DNA of 18,745 nt from Pseudomonadota bacterium (GCA_023458315.1 JAEXAH010000059.1:1-18745), one strand, 5' to 3'. Positions 1 to 7,223 are shown, counted from the stretch's first letter. The notes: a model not told the origin generated them from the letters alone. Numbers and translations: made by a program.

Positions 1-414
1 GGTCAGTCCCTCGATCCGGGCCAGCACGAAAATCTGGCGGGTGCGCTCTGGCAATTCCAGCAGGGCGGCGCGGACCCGCGCCAGATCGGCGCGCCCCGCC
101 GCCGTCCGTTCCGGCGAGGGGCCGTCATGGGCAACATGCAGCAGCGCGTCGTCGGGCACATTGTCGGTGCGCTCGCGCTGTTGGCGGCGGACGTGATCCA
201 CCGCCAGATTGTGGGCGGTCCGGTACAGATAGGACCGTTCGTGGCTGACGGCGCCGCCACCCTGGTGCTGTTCGGCGTAACGCAGGAAGGTTTCCTGGGT
301 CAGATCGGCGGCGGTTTCCGAATCCCGCAATTTCCTGGTCAGATAGCTCTGCACCTCGCGGCGATGGGCGAGGAACAGACGTCCGATATCCCTGTACGTC
401 ACGCGCTTGACCAT
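1..414 (-). CDS. ECF sigma factor, FecI family (3' end cut by window start)
   Basis: This is an RNA polymerase sigma-70 factor of the extracytoplasmic-function type, which redirects polymerase to target promoters, in this family usually a TonB-receptor/FecR iron-uptake operon. The 138 visible codons begin MVKRVTYRDIGRLFLAHRR and contain region 2 (SYLTRKLRDSETAADLTQETFLR style, then YLYRTAHNLAVDHVRR, residues about 25-80) and the start of region 4 (LPERTRQIFVLARIEGLT at the window edge). The rest of region 4, including the recognition helix, lies outside the window, so I cannot judge whether it is intact. ATG at 414 is chosen because an in-frame TAG lies 12 codons upstream with no other start between. 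A perfect Fur-type palindrome sits 38 bp upstream, which supports an iron-starvation sigma factor. A FecR-type anti-sigma factor and TonB receptor are expected further left but are not seen. Confidence 0.88.
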   Translation of the reverse strand, partial: MVKRVTYRDIGRLFLAHRREVQSYLTRKLRDSETAADLTQETFLRYAEQHQGGGAVSHERSYLYRTAHNLAVDHVRRQQRERTDNVPDDALLHVAHDGPSPERTAAGRADLARVRAALLELPERTRQIFVLARIEGLT

Positions 415-451
415 GCTGGTTGCCGGGCGGAAAGCGCATCCCTAGCACGCA

Positions 452-466
452 TGCGAATGATTCGCA
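452..466. promoter_or_regulatory. Fur-type operator upstream of the FecI-like sigma gene
   Basis: TGCGAAT-G-ATTCGCA is a perfect 7-1-7 palindrome, close to Fur boxes seen before fecI and TonB-receptor genes (TGCAAATGATTCTCA-like). It lies in the 69-bp gap between the ATPase stop and the sigma-factor start. A clear -35/-10 pair could not be fixed around it. Fe(II)-Fur binding here would repress the sigma gene when iron is sufficient. Confidence 0.72.
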
Positions 467-483
467 ATTGCTACAATATCAAC

Positions 484-2574
484 TCAGCTTTGCCGGGGCG
501 CCAGCCGCCGCAGGGCGTTCAGCAGGATGCCGATGGTGGTGCCGTTGTGCAGCAGCGCCGTAGCCACCGGCGACAACAGGCCCAGCGCCGCCATGCCCAG
601 GATGCCGGTATTCAGGCCGACGGTCAGGCGGTAATTGCGGGCGATGCGGTCCATGGCCGCCAGGGCCAGTTCCTTGGCGTCGGCCACCCGGTCGATACTG
701 TCTTCCAGCAGGGCGACGTCGGCGGTCAGCCGCGCGATGTCGGCGCCTTTCTGCATGGCGATGCCCACATGGGCACCGGCCAGGGCCGGGGCGTCGTTGA
801 TGCCGTCGCCGACAAAGGCGATGCGGGCGCCCTGGCGGTTCAGATCGGCGATGATGGCGGCCTTGTCCTCGGGCAGCAATTGCGCGTGGAAGCCGTCCAG
901 GCCCAGGCTTTGCGCCAGCTCGGCGGCGCGTTCGCCATGGTCGCCGGTCAGCAGCAGGATGCGTTTGACACCGGCGCGGCGCAGGCGGGCGACGGTGGCG
1001 GCGCTGGTCGGGCGCACCGTGTCCTTCAGCGCCAGCAGGCCCAGCAGGCGGCCGCCGAAACCGATATACAGCAGGGTCTTGCCTTCGCGGTACAGGCGGT
1101 CGATCACCTGCTGGTGTTGGGCGACCGGGATGCCCTCGTCTTCCTCGATGAAATGGCGCGACCCCACTACCACGCGCTGGCCGTCGATGACGCTGGCGAC
1201 GCCGTGGGCGACGATGAACTCGACCTCGGAATGGTCGAAATGCTGGTTGTGGTGGGTGGCCTTGGCGGCGTTGACCACCGCCAGCGCCAGCGGGTGGAAG
1301 TAATGTTCCTCGACCGAAGCGGCCAGGCAGATCAGATCGTCGGGGCTGTAGGTGTCGTCGAAGACGATGGAATCCGTGACCTGCAACAACCCGGTGGTCA
1401 GGGTGCCGGTCTTGTCGAAGATGAAGGTGTCGGCCTGGGCCAGCCGCTCCAGGGCGGTGGCGCCCTTGACCAGAATGCCGTCGCGGCCCGCCGCGTACAT
1501 GGCCGATTTGAAGGCCACCGGGGTCGCCAGCTTCAGCGCGCAGGAATAATCGGCCTGCAACACCGACGCCGCCGAGCGCCAGTCGCCGGTCAGCAGCGCC
1601 GAGGCCCCCGCCAGTTTCAGAACGGTCGGCACCAATTGGTCGGCCAGTCGCGCCGCCTCGACCTGGGCGTCGCTCTTGGCGGTCAGGGATTGTTCCACGT
1701 AATCGGCGATACGGGCGGCGGCGGTGCGGCTGCCCACCTGCTCGGCATAGACCACCAGGCGGCCTTCCTCCATCAGCGTGCCCGACAGCACGGAATCGCC
1801 GCGCGCCTTGGTGACGGCGACGCTTTCGCCGGTCATGGACGCCTCGTTGACCGATCCTTCGCCGGACAGCACGGTGCCGTCCACCGGGATGACGGCGCCC
1901 GCGCCGATCACCACGCTGTCGCCCACCGTCACCTCGGCGGCGGGGGTTTGCACCTCGACGCCGTCGCGCAACACCCACACCAGGTCACTGGCCGGGCGCA
2001 ACAGATGCTTCAGCAGGTCGTCCGAGCGGCGGGCGATGGATTCCTCCATGTACTCGCCCAGCGCCAGCATGAAGGTGGTGGTGTTGGCGGCGGTGAAGTC
2101 GCGCCGCGCCAGCGAGATGGACACGGCCAGGGCTTCCAGCACATGGCTGGTGATGCCGTTGTCGCGGTAATCGGCGACGGCGTGCTTCAGCAGCGGCAGG
2201 GCGGCGGTCAGGCTGACCGGCAGGCGCAGCCCGGCGGGCAAGGCGCCGGTGCCCAGCAGCACCGCCAGGGACGAGGCCACCGCGGCGCGGCCGTCATCGG
2301 CGGGCGGGCGACGGTGGCCGCTGTCGGCCAGCGGCAGTTCGGCCAGGGTGCGGGCGATGGTGTCGCAATCGGTGACGTCCGGATCGAATTCGACCACCAG
2401 CGAGGCGGCGCGGTCGTTGACCCGCGCCGATCGGACGCCGTCCAGCAGCCGCGCGGCGGCGGCCAGCGCCGCCGGGTCGGCGGGAGCGTCGGCATGGCGG
2501 CGATAGCGCAGGCGGACACGACCGGGCAGCCGGTGCGCCACCTGCACCGAGCGCAGCCAACGCTCCATGCTCAT
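484..2574 (-). CDS. P1B-type metal-transporting ATPase with N-terminal HMA-like module, FezB-like
   Basis: This 696-residue polytopic ATPase uses ATP to move a transition metal across a membrane. Visible elements: an N-terminal metal-associated-like fold opening HRLPGRVRLRY (residues 14-24), helices near 100-165, actuator loop MTGES (T248-S251), phosphorylation site DKTGTLT (D387), the P1B-specific HP pair (H427-P428), hinge GDGINDAP (589-596) and final helices from about 648. The membrane metal-site motif, usually CPC, reads YSC (Y343-S344-C345) followed by ALKLATP: one Cys is kept, and the first Cys and the Pro are lost. The N-terminal module has no CxxC. This fits the P1B-6/FezB group tied to ferrosomes, but the subgroup is from memory. 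It is last in the feo operon, and its ATG overlaps the previous stop (ATGA). Copper or zinc export is the alternative; the iron-gene context makes iron likelier. Confidence 0.85.
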   Translation of the reverse strand: MSMERWLRSVQVAHRLPGRVRLRYRRHADAPADPAALAAAARLLDGVRSARVNDRAASLVVEFDPDVTDCDTIARTLAELPLADSGHRRPPADDGRAAVASSLAVLLGTGALPAGLRLPVSLTAALPLLKHAVADYRDNGITSHVLEALAVSISLARRDFTAANTTTFMLALGEYMEESIARRSDDLLKHLLRPASDLVWVLRDGVEVQTPAAEVTVGDSVVIGAGAVIPVDGTVLSGEGSVNEASMTGESVAVTKARGDSVLSGTLMEEGRLVVYAEQVGSRTAAARIADYVEQSLTAKSDAQVEAARLADQLVPTVLKLAGASALLTGDWRSAASVLQADYSCALKLATPVAFKSAMYAAGRDGILVKGATALERLAQADTFIFDKTGTLTTGLLQVTDSIVFDDTYSPDDLICLAASVEEHYFHPLALAVVNAAKATHHNQHFDHSEVEFIVAHGVASVIDGQRVVVGSRHFIEEDEGIPVAQHQQVIDRLYREGKTLLYIGFGGRLLGLLALKDTVRPTSAATVARLRRAGVKRILLLTGDHGERAAELAQSLGLDGFHAQLLPEDKAAIIADLNRQGARIAFVGDGINDAPALAGAHVGIAMQKGADIARLTADVALLEDSIDRVADAKELALAAMDRIARNYRLTVGLNTGILGMAALGLLSPVATALLHNGTTIGILLNALRRLAPRQS

Positions 2575-2906
2575 GCCAGACCGCTCTGCTCGGCCTGAAG
2601 TTCGGCTTGCAGGTCGGCCATCTGTTCCTTCATCTCGGCCATGCCGCCCATCATGCCGGTGTATGCCTTGAGCGCCCCCTTGAACAGCTTGCCGCGCAGT
2701 TCCTCGTCGGCCAGCACATAGGTCACGGCACCGCCCACCAGCAGACCCAGCAGGAACTGTTCGGTGCGGCCGTTGGGCAGCAGACGGCCCAGGCCGCCCA
2801 TCAGGCCCTGGTTGCGCGGCTGCCCCATCTGCATGGCCAGCATCTGTTCCAGGTCGCGGCGCTTCAGGCCCTTGGCCTTCTTGCCCTTGTTCTTCTTCTT
2901 AGCCAA
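2571..2906 (-). CDS. Small Lys-rich single-pass membrane protein of the fez-like module
   Basis: A 111-residue protein that I cannot assign to a family with confidence. It has a very basic N-terminus (MAKKKNKGKKAKGLKRR), a Gly/Met-rich stretch, one glycine-zipper membrane segment (FLLGLLVGGAVTYVLA, about 51-66), then a short amphipathic coiled-coil-like tail (MAEMKEQMADLQAELQAEQ, about 89-107). The layout recalls YtxH-like proteins. The start is TTG at 2906, backed by a strong GAGGAGG ribosome site 7-8 bases upstream; the next Met is residue 22 and would lose the basic head. It overlaps the preceding gene by 8 bp and the ATPase start by 4 bp, which argues for translational coupling. A role as a membrane organiser or adaptor for the ATPase is inference. 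Confidence 0.72.
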   Translation of the reverse strand: MAKKKNKGKKAKGLKRRDLEQMLAMQMGQPRNQGLMGGLGRLLPNGRTEQFLLGLLVGGAVTYVLADEELRGKLFKGALKAYTGMMGGMAEMKEQMADLQAELQAEQSGLA

Positions 2907-3228
2907 TCTCGGCCTCCTCGGCGGAATGTCGGGTTTCGGTGTTCAACAGCATCTCGGCGGCGGCCACCCCGGCCAGCCCCCCGGCCAGGGCGACCAGCGC
3001 CCGACCGTAATCGCGTGCGCGCAGGCTTTCGGCGGTGGCGATGCCTGCCGCCAGGGCGGCGCCGCCTTGCAGCGACAGGCGCAGAACCTGACGGCCGGAC
3101 GGCGCGGTGCCTTGCCAACGCCCTTGCAGCGCCGCCAACAGCGCGGTGGCGACGGCGCCGCGGGTGAAGTCGGTGGCCAGCGTCGGGACATCCAGGGCGG
3201 CGGCCCTGGCGCGCTTCTTCTTCTTCAC
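2899..3228 (-). CDS. Small Ala/Gly-rich hydrophobic protein, function unknown
   Basis: A 109-residue protein of unrecognised family. It opens MKKKKRARAA and has three Ala/Gly-rich hydrophobic stretches (about 24-36, 48-66 and 74-96), the last two long enough to be membrane helices or a glycine-zipper hairpin, and it ends in an acidic tail. The GTG start at 3228 overlaps the preceding stop (GTGA), and its own stop overlaps the next gene by 8 bp, so it is embedded in the operon. The basic head plus small-residue helices resembles its two neighbours, suggesting that the three are membrane-curving or scaffold components; this is inference from composition and position only. Confidence 0.68.
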   Translation of the reverse strand: MKKKKRARAAALDVPTLATDFTRGAVATALLAALQGRWQGTAPSGRQVLRLSLQGGAALAAGIATAESLRARDYGRALVALAGGLAGVAAAEMLLNTETRHSAEEAEIG

Positions 3229-3575
3229 GATTGCGCCTCGGTGGTTTCCGGCGCGGCCTCGGCCTTCTTGGCCGGGGCGCGGCGGCGCGGCTTTTTCGGG
3301 GCTTCGGGGGCTGCTTCGACGGGCGCCGCTTCGACCACCGCTTCGGCTTCGGCCTCGGCCGGAATCAGGCGGGCGCGCAGCCCGGCGGTGGATTTCTCGA
3401 TGGCCGACAGGCCGGACACGGTGGCATCGCGCAGGCTGGCGCCGGCCTTGTCCAGACCGCCGCGCGCCTTGTCGCCCAACTGGGTTAGGTTTTGCGGGGT
3501 CTTGGCCTTCTTCAGCAATTGCACGCCGACGATACCGGCGACGATACCCGAGGCGAAGGTGAGAAAGGGCAGCAT
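3225..3575 (-). CDS. Membrane-anchored protein with basic Ala/Lys/Pro-rich tail
   Basis: A 116-residue protein starting MLPFLTFASG, with one N-terminal membrane helix (3-21), an amphipathic region (KKAKTPQNLTQLGDKARGG on to about 70), an Ala/Glu linker (72-91) and a histone-H1-like basic patch PKKPRRRAPAKK (93-104) before an acidic end. ATG at 3575 is chosen over an upstream in-frame extension because AAAGGA lies 10 bases before it and the extension is Arg-rich, low-complexity and overlaps the upstream gene. The basic tail could bind phosphate-rich polymers or DNA at a membrane surface, attractive if the module stores iron with phosphate, but nothing here proves it. No family name is claimed. 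Confidence 0.72.
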   Translation of the reverse strand: MLPFLTFASGIVAGIVGVQLLKKAKTPQNLTQLGDKARGGLDKAGASLRDATVSGLSAIEKSTAGLRARLIPAEAEAEAVVEAAPVEAAPEAPKKPRRRAPAKKAEAAPETTEAQS

Positions 3576-3595
3576 GACGGGATTCCTTTCCAGTC

Positions 3596-3916
3596 TCAGG
3601 AGACGGCGGCGCTGGCGAGGGCGCGCAGCAGGGCGTCGCTGTCGGGATCGCCGCCCCCGGCCAACAGGCCGGTCCAGGCGGCGGGGGGAATGGCGGCCGG
3701 GTCGTAATGGATGGTGCACGACCGGGCCAGGGCGTTGAAATCCACCGCCCGGATACCGGGGGTGGCGGACAGGGTCTGGCCGAATGCCTTGGCCTCGGCG
3801 GCGGCGGCCATCAGTTCGGCCCCCAGCGGTGCCGCCAGCTTCAGGCGGATGCGGCCGGGAACATGATGGGCCACGGTCAGGGCCGAGGCGAAACGCAGCA
3901 GCGGAAACTCGGACAA
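3596..3916 (-). CDS. Small soluble protein with HMA-like PGRIRLK module
   Basis: A 106-residue protein with no obvious membrane span. Its N-terminus carries HHVPGRIRLKL (residues 17-27), almost the same as the module opening the ATPase (HRLPGRVRLRY). The following pattern, helix then TPGIRAVDFNALARSCTIHYDP, matches the beta-alpha-beta-beta layout of a metal-associated (HMA_2-like) fold without a CxxC. The start is TTG at 3916, with AAGGAAG 4-5 bases upstream; the alternative is an internal Met far downstream that would delete the module. The gene sits 10 bp after the previous stop and 20 bp before the next start. It may be a partner or chaperone-like companion of the ATPase's own N-terminal domain. 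Confidence 0.75.
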   Translation of the reverse strand: MSEFPLLRFASALTVAHHVPGRIRLKLAAPLGAELMAAAAEAKAFGQTLSATPGIRAVDFNALARSCTIHYDPAAIPPAAWTGLLAGGGDPDSDALLRALASAAVS

Positions 3917-3926
3917 CGGACTTCCT

Positions 3927-4376
3927 TTACTTGAAGGTACGGCGCCAGTGCACGGCCATGTGGGTCAGCATCATGCCCAGGAACACCACGCCCGCCTGGG
4001 CGTGCAGCTTGCGGCTGGACCCCAGCGCCGCCAACGACACCGCCATGGACAGGACGGCGCCGATCTTGGCGGCGCGGTTGACTTCCCACTTCGCCTTGTT
4101 CTTGCGCGGCTTGTGGCGACGCGGGACAGGGGACGGTGCCGCGATTTCCTGCGGCCACACCGCCGCCAGTTCGGCGCGGATGCGGGCGGGCATGTCGCGC
4201 TGGGCGGGGTCGAAGCGCAGCAGCAGCGAACCCACCGCCGCGTCACCCTCGACCATGGCCAGCGGTGCCAGCCGGGCGGTCAGGGCGGCGTGGCGCTTGG
4301 CGTCGCGCAACAGCGGGTGGCGCAGCCGGATGCGGCCCGGCAGCACCGAGGCGAACGCCTTGTCTACATCGTCCAT
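3927..4376 (-). CDS. PGR-module protein with two-helix His-bearing membrane tail (fez-like)
   Basis: A 149-residue protein in two parts. The N-terminal half starts with VLPGRIRLRH (11-20) and continues as an HMA-like fold (LLLRFDP at 51-57). After a Pro/Lys/Arg linker (82-97) come two predicted membrane helices (about 103-119 and 127-143) with conserved-looking histidines H125, H139 and H143 (KLHAQAG and THMAVHW), reminiscent of heme or metal ligands in small b-type membrane domains. ATG at 4376 has GGAAG 7 bases upstream; an alternative ATG at 4412 adds 12 residues. The start overlaps the FeoC-like stop by 13 bp, so the fez-like part is translationally tied to feoABC. The layout fits a membrane companion of the ATPase, possibly a FezC equivalent, which I cannot confirm. 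Confidence 0.78.
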   Translation of the reverse strand: MDDVDKAFASVLPGRIRLRHPLLRDAKRHAALTARLAPLAMVEGDAAVGSLLLRFDPAQRDMPARIRAELAAVWPQEIAAPSPVPRRHKPRKNKAKWEVNRAAKIGAVLSMAVSLAALGSSRKLHAQAGVVFLGMMLTHMAVHWRRTFK

Positions 4377-4594
4377 TCGAACACTTCCGATGGCGGCTGG
4401 CTGCACGAACATCCCGACCCCGCCTTGCCGCAGCCGCCCGCCACGTCCAGTTTGCGCAGGCGGCCCTTGGCGATCCATTGCTCCAGCATGGGCCGCACGG
4501 CCGAGGCCGGGGTGTCGAAATGCACGGCGATTTCGTTCAGCGACGCCCGCCGCCGTTCCACCATGAAGCTTTTCAGGTCGGACAGAGTGACCAT
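4364..4594 (-). CDS. feoC: FeoC-like transcriptional regulator/FeoB partner
   Basis: A 76-residue protein placed directly after feoB with a 9-bp gap. Residues 1-50 (LSDLKSFMVERRRASLNEIAVHF then AVRPMLEQWIAKGRLRKL) form the winged-helix pattern of FeoC, followed by a short Cys cluster, C55, C62 and C64 (GCGKAGSGCSCSQ), in the wing. E. coli FeoC has four cysteines that can bind an Fe-S cluster; only three are visible here, so a cluster would need a different fourth ligand. FeoC interacts with the cytosolic domain of FeoB and affects its stability. The C-terminal codons overlap the next gene by 13 bp. Confidence 0.85.
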   Translation of the reverse strand: MVTLSDLKSFMVERRRASLNEIAVHFDTPASAVRPMLEQWIAKGRLRKLDVAGGCGKAGSGCSCSQPPSEVFEWTM

Positions 4595-4603
4595 GGCGCC
4601 CCC

Positions 4604-6958
4604 TTATTCCGCCGCCATGGAGGCGGCGAGGCGGCGCACCTGGATGCGGCCATAGGCCCACATGGCGATGATCGCCGTGACCACGATTCCGGCGCACAGC
4701 GACAGCCACAAGGTGGCGGCGGCCGGGTTGTCGGCGAAATTGCCCACCTGATAGACCGTGACCGAGGCGCAATAGCCGAGCACCGTGGTCCAGGCGGCGC
4801 CGAACACCGCCCATCCCATGCCGGTTTCGTGGCGGATGGCGCCCAGCGCGGCGACGCAGGGGGTGTAAAGCAGGATCAGCACCATGTAGGCCAGGGCGCC
4901 CGAGACGCCGCTGAAACGGGCGACCATGGCGCCGAAGGTGTCGCCGGTCACTTCCAGTTCCTCGGCGGCGGCGGCTGAATCGGCGACGTAGCTGACGTTC
5001 AGGCCCAGCGGATCGGCCAGTTTGTCCACCACCCCGGCCAGGTTGGTCGGCACGGTGGCGGCGGCGGCCAGCAGCTTGTCGGCTAGGGTTTCCGGCGCCT
5101 CGGCCTCGGCGGCGGCGTCCTCGCCCGCCTCGGCCCTGGCGTCGGCGGCGTCCTGCTCGGCGGCCTGGGTGTACAGGGTGTTCAGCGTGCCGACCACCGC
5201 TTCCTTGGCGAAGATGCCGGTGAACAGCCCCACGGCGGCGGGCCAGTTCTCCTCGGTCAGCCCCATGGGCTTGAACACCGGCACGATGGCCTGGCTGGCG
5301 GCGGACAGCACGGAATCGCGGCTGTCCTCCTTGCCGAAACTGCCGTCGGTGCCCAGCGCGTTGAAGAACGACAGCACCATGACGATGGGCACGATCACCT
5401 GACCGGCGCGGAAGATGAATTCGCGCAGGCGCTGCCACGCCTGCATCACCACCGTGCGCAGGGTCGGCAGGTGATAGGGCGGCAATTCCATGACGAAATG
5501 CGACACCTCGCCCTGCAACAGCGTCTTCTTCAGGATCAGGCCGGTCAGCACGGCGAAGGCCAGCCCCACCAGATACAGGCCGAACACGATGTTCTGGCCG
5601 TTGGCCGGGAAGAAGGCGGCGGCGAACAGCGCGAACACCGGCAGGCGGGCGCCGCACGACATGAACGGCGCCATCAGCGCGGTCAGGATGCGGTCGCGGC
5701 GGTTTTCCAGGGTGCGGGTGGCCATGATGGCCGGAACGTTGCACCCGAAGCCGACGATCAGCGGCACGAACGACTTGCCGGGCAGGCCGATGGCGCGCAT
5801 GGCGCGGTCCATGACGAAGGCGGCGCGGGCCATGTAGCCCGAATCCTCCAGGAAGGACAGGAACAGGAACAGGCAGGCGATGATGGGAATGAAGGTCGAG
5901 ACGGTCTGCACGCCCGAGCCGAAGCCCTTGGCCACCACCACCAGACCTTCGGGCACGCCCAGGGCGGTCAGCGCCTGTCCCAGTCCGTCCACCATGATGG
6001 CGCCCATGGACTGGTCGAAGAAGTCGATGAAGGCGCCGCCGATATTGATGGTGAACAGGAACATCACATACATGGCCAGCAGGAACACCGGCACGCCCAG
6101 GAAGCGGTTCAGCACCACCTTGTCGATGCGCCGGGTCAGGGCCAGCGACATCTTGCGCGGCTGGTGGAAGCCAGCGGCCAGCACCTCGCCGACGAAACGA
6201 TAGCGGCCGTCGGCGATGACGATGTCGGGGTCGTCGCCGCATTCGCGCTCGATGATCTCGACCTGGGCGGCCAGGGCGGCGTCCAGCGTGCCTGCGGCCA
6301 GGGTTTCGACGAAGGAATCGCCTTCCAGCAGGCGCAGCGCCGCCCAATGCGGGTCGATGGCGGCCTTGGCGGCGGCATTCTCCAGCGCGGGGGCCAGGGA
6401 ATCCACGGCGGCGCGCACCGCATCGGCATGCACGGGATGGGCATTGGGCACGCGCGGCGCGGCGGCGGCCTCGGCGATGGCCTTTTTCAGCACGTCCACG
6501 CCGTCCGAGCGGCTGGCGATCAGCGGCACCACCGGGCAATCCAGCACGCGGGACAGGGCGGCGCAGTCGATCTCGATGCCGACGCGCTTCGCCAGATCCA
6601 TCATGTTCAGCGCCACCACCACCGGCACCCGCATTTCCAGCAACTGGCAGGTCAGGTAAAGGTTCCGCTCCAGGTTGAAGGCGTCCAGGATGTTGACCAC
6701 CACCTTGGGCTCGCCCGACAGGATATAGTCGCGGGCCACCCGCTCGTCCTGGGAACCGGCGGAATAGCCGCCGATCATGTAGATGCCGGGCAAATCCACC
6801 AGATCATAGGTCTGGCCGTCGTGGCGGAACTGGCCCACCTTCTTTTCCACGGTGACGCCGGGCCAGTTGCCGACCTTTTGGGTCGAGCCGGTCAGGGCGT
6901 TGAACAGCGTGGTCTTGCCGCAATTGGGATTGCCGACCACCGCGATGGTGTTGCCCAT
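4604..6958 (-). CDS. feoB: Ferrous iron transporter B
   Basis: FeoB imports Fe(II) across the inner membrane. The 784 residues begin with a G-protein domain: P-loop GNPNCGKTT (9-17), DLPG (55-58), NMMD (118-121) and a SRSDG-type G5 (149-153), then a helical regulatory domain to about residue 270. The membrane part carries two gate repeats with FGCNVPAIMATRTLENR and later FTGIFAKEAVVGTLNTLY, and ends with YTPCVAALGAIRHETG. Length is close to E. coli FeoB (773). An Ala/Glu/Asp-rich insertion (around AAEQDAADARAEAGEDAAAEAE) sits in the loop after the second gate region; loops here vary in the family. ATG at 6958 is 2 bp after the feoA stop. Regulation is expected from the Fur/ICE region before feoA. 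Confidence 0.97.
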   Translation of the reverse strand: MGNTIAVVGNPNCGKTTLFNALTGSTQKVGNWPGVTVEKKVGQFRHDGQTYDLVDLPGIYMIGGYSAGSQDERVARDYILSGEPKVVVNILDAFNLERNLYLTCQLLEMRVPVVVALNMMDLAKRVGIEIDCAALSRVLDCPVVPLIASRSDGVDVLKKAIAEAAAAPRVPNAHPVHADAVRAAVDSLAPALENAAAKAAIDPHWAALRLLEGDSFVETLAAGTLDAALAAQVEIIERECGDDPDIVIADGRYRFVGEVLAAGFHQPRKMSLALTRRIDKVVLNRFLGVPVFLLAMYVMFLFTINIGGAFIDFFDQSMGAIMVDGLGQALTALGVPEGLVVVAKGFGSGVQTVSTFIPIIACLFLFLSFLEDSGYMARAAFVMDRAMRAIGLPGKSFVPLIVGFGCNVPAIMATRTLENRRDRILTALMAPFMSCGARLPVFALFAAAFFPANGQNIVFGLYLVGLAFAVLTGLILKKTLLQGEVSHFVMELPPYHLPTLRTVVMQAWQRLREFIFRAGQVIVPIVMVLSFFNALGTDGSFGKEDSRDSVLSAASQAIVPVFKPMGLTEENWPAAVGLFTGIFAKEAVVGTLNTLYTQAAEQDAADARAEAGEDAAAEAEAPETLADKLLAAAATVPTNLAGVVDKLADPLGLNVSYVADSAAAAEELEVTGDTFGAMVARFSGVSGALAYMVLILLYTPCVAALGAIRHETGMGWAVFGAAWTTVLGYCASVTVYQVGNFADNPAAATLWLSLCAGIVVTAIIAMWAYGRIQVRRLAASMAAE

Positions 6959-6960
6959 GC

Positions 6961-7200
6961 TCAGACCCTCTCGATTTCCAGGATTTCGGCTTCCTGCTTG
7001 CGCAGGGTCAGCGTGAAGTTGCGCACGCTGATTTCGATGGGGTCGCCGAACGGCGCCACGCGGGTGATGGAAAACGTCACGCCCGGCGTGACCCCCATGG
7101 CCAGCAGACGCTGGCGGTAGCCGCGGTCGCCCTTGGACAGCCGCACCACGCGGGCGGTGTCGCCCGGCTTGAGATCCTGGACCCGGTTGCTGACGGACAT
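6961..7200 (-). CDS. feoA: Ferrous iron transport protein A
   Basis: FeoA is a small SH3-like cytosolic partner of FeoB needed for full Fe(II) import. The 79 residues from MSVSNRVQDL show the family core LKPGDTARVVRL (10-21), RQRLLAMGVTPG (29-40), and PFGDPIEISVRNFTLTLRKQEAEIL (50-74), with length typical for FeoA. The frame could start at ATG 7224 or 7218, but 7224 overlaps the ICE-box palindrome and neither has a ribosome site, whereas ATG 7200 is preceded by GGAAGGA about 10 bases upstream. It is the first gene of the nine-gene iron operon. Confidence 0.93.
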   Translation of the reverse strand: MSVSNRVQDLKPGDTARVVRLSKGDRGYRQRLLAMGVTPGVTFSITRVAPFGDPIEISVRNFTLTLRKQEAEILEIERV

Positions 7201-7223
7201 TCCCGCGTGTCCTTCCATCGACA

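Noticed and set aside
127..2598. Open frame of 823 codons opposite the P1B ATPase
   Set aside because: It is antisense to a gene with every P-type ATPase motif; the product is His/Gln/Gly-rich low-complexity, typical of the shadow frame in high-GC DNA.
3927..6539. An 870-codon frame overlapping feoB on the same strand
   Set aside because: Only its last 149 codons (from 4376) are real; the rest is an Arg/Gly-rich alternative frame of feoB.
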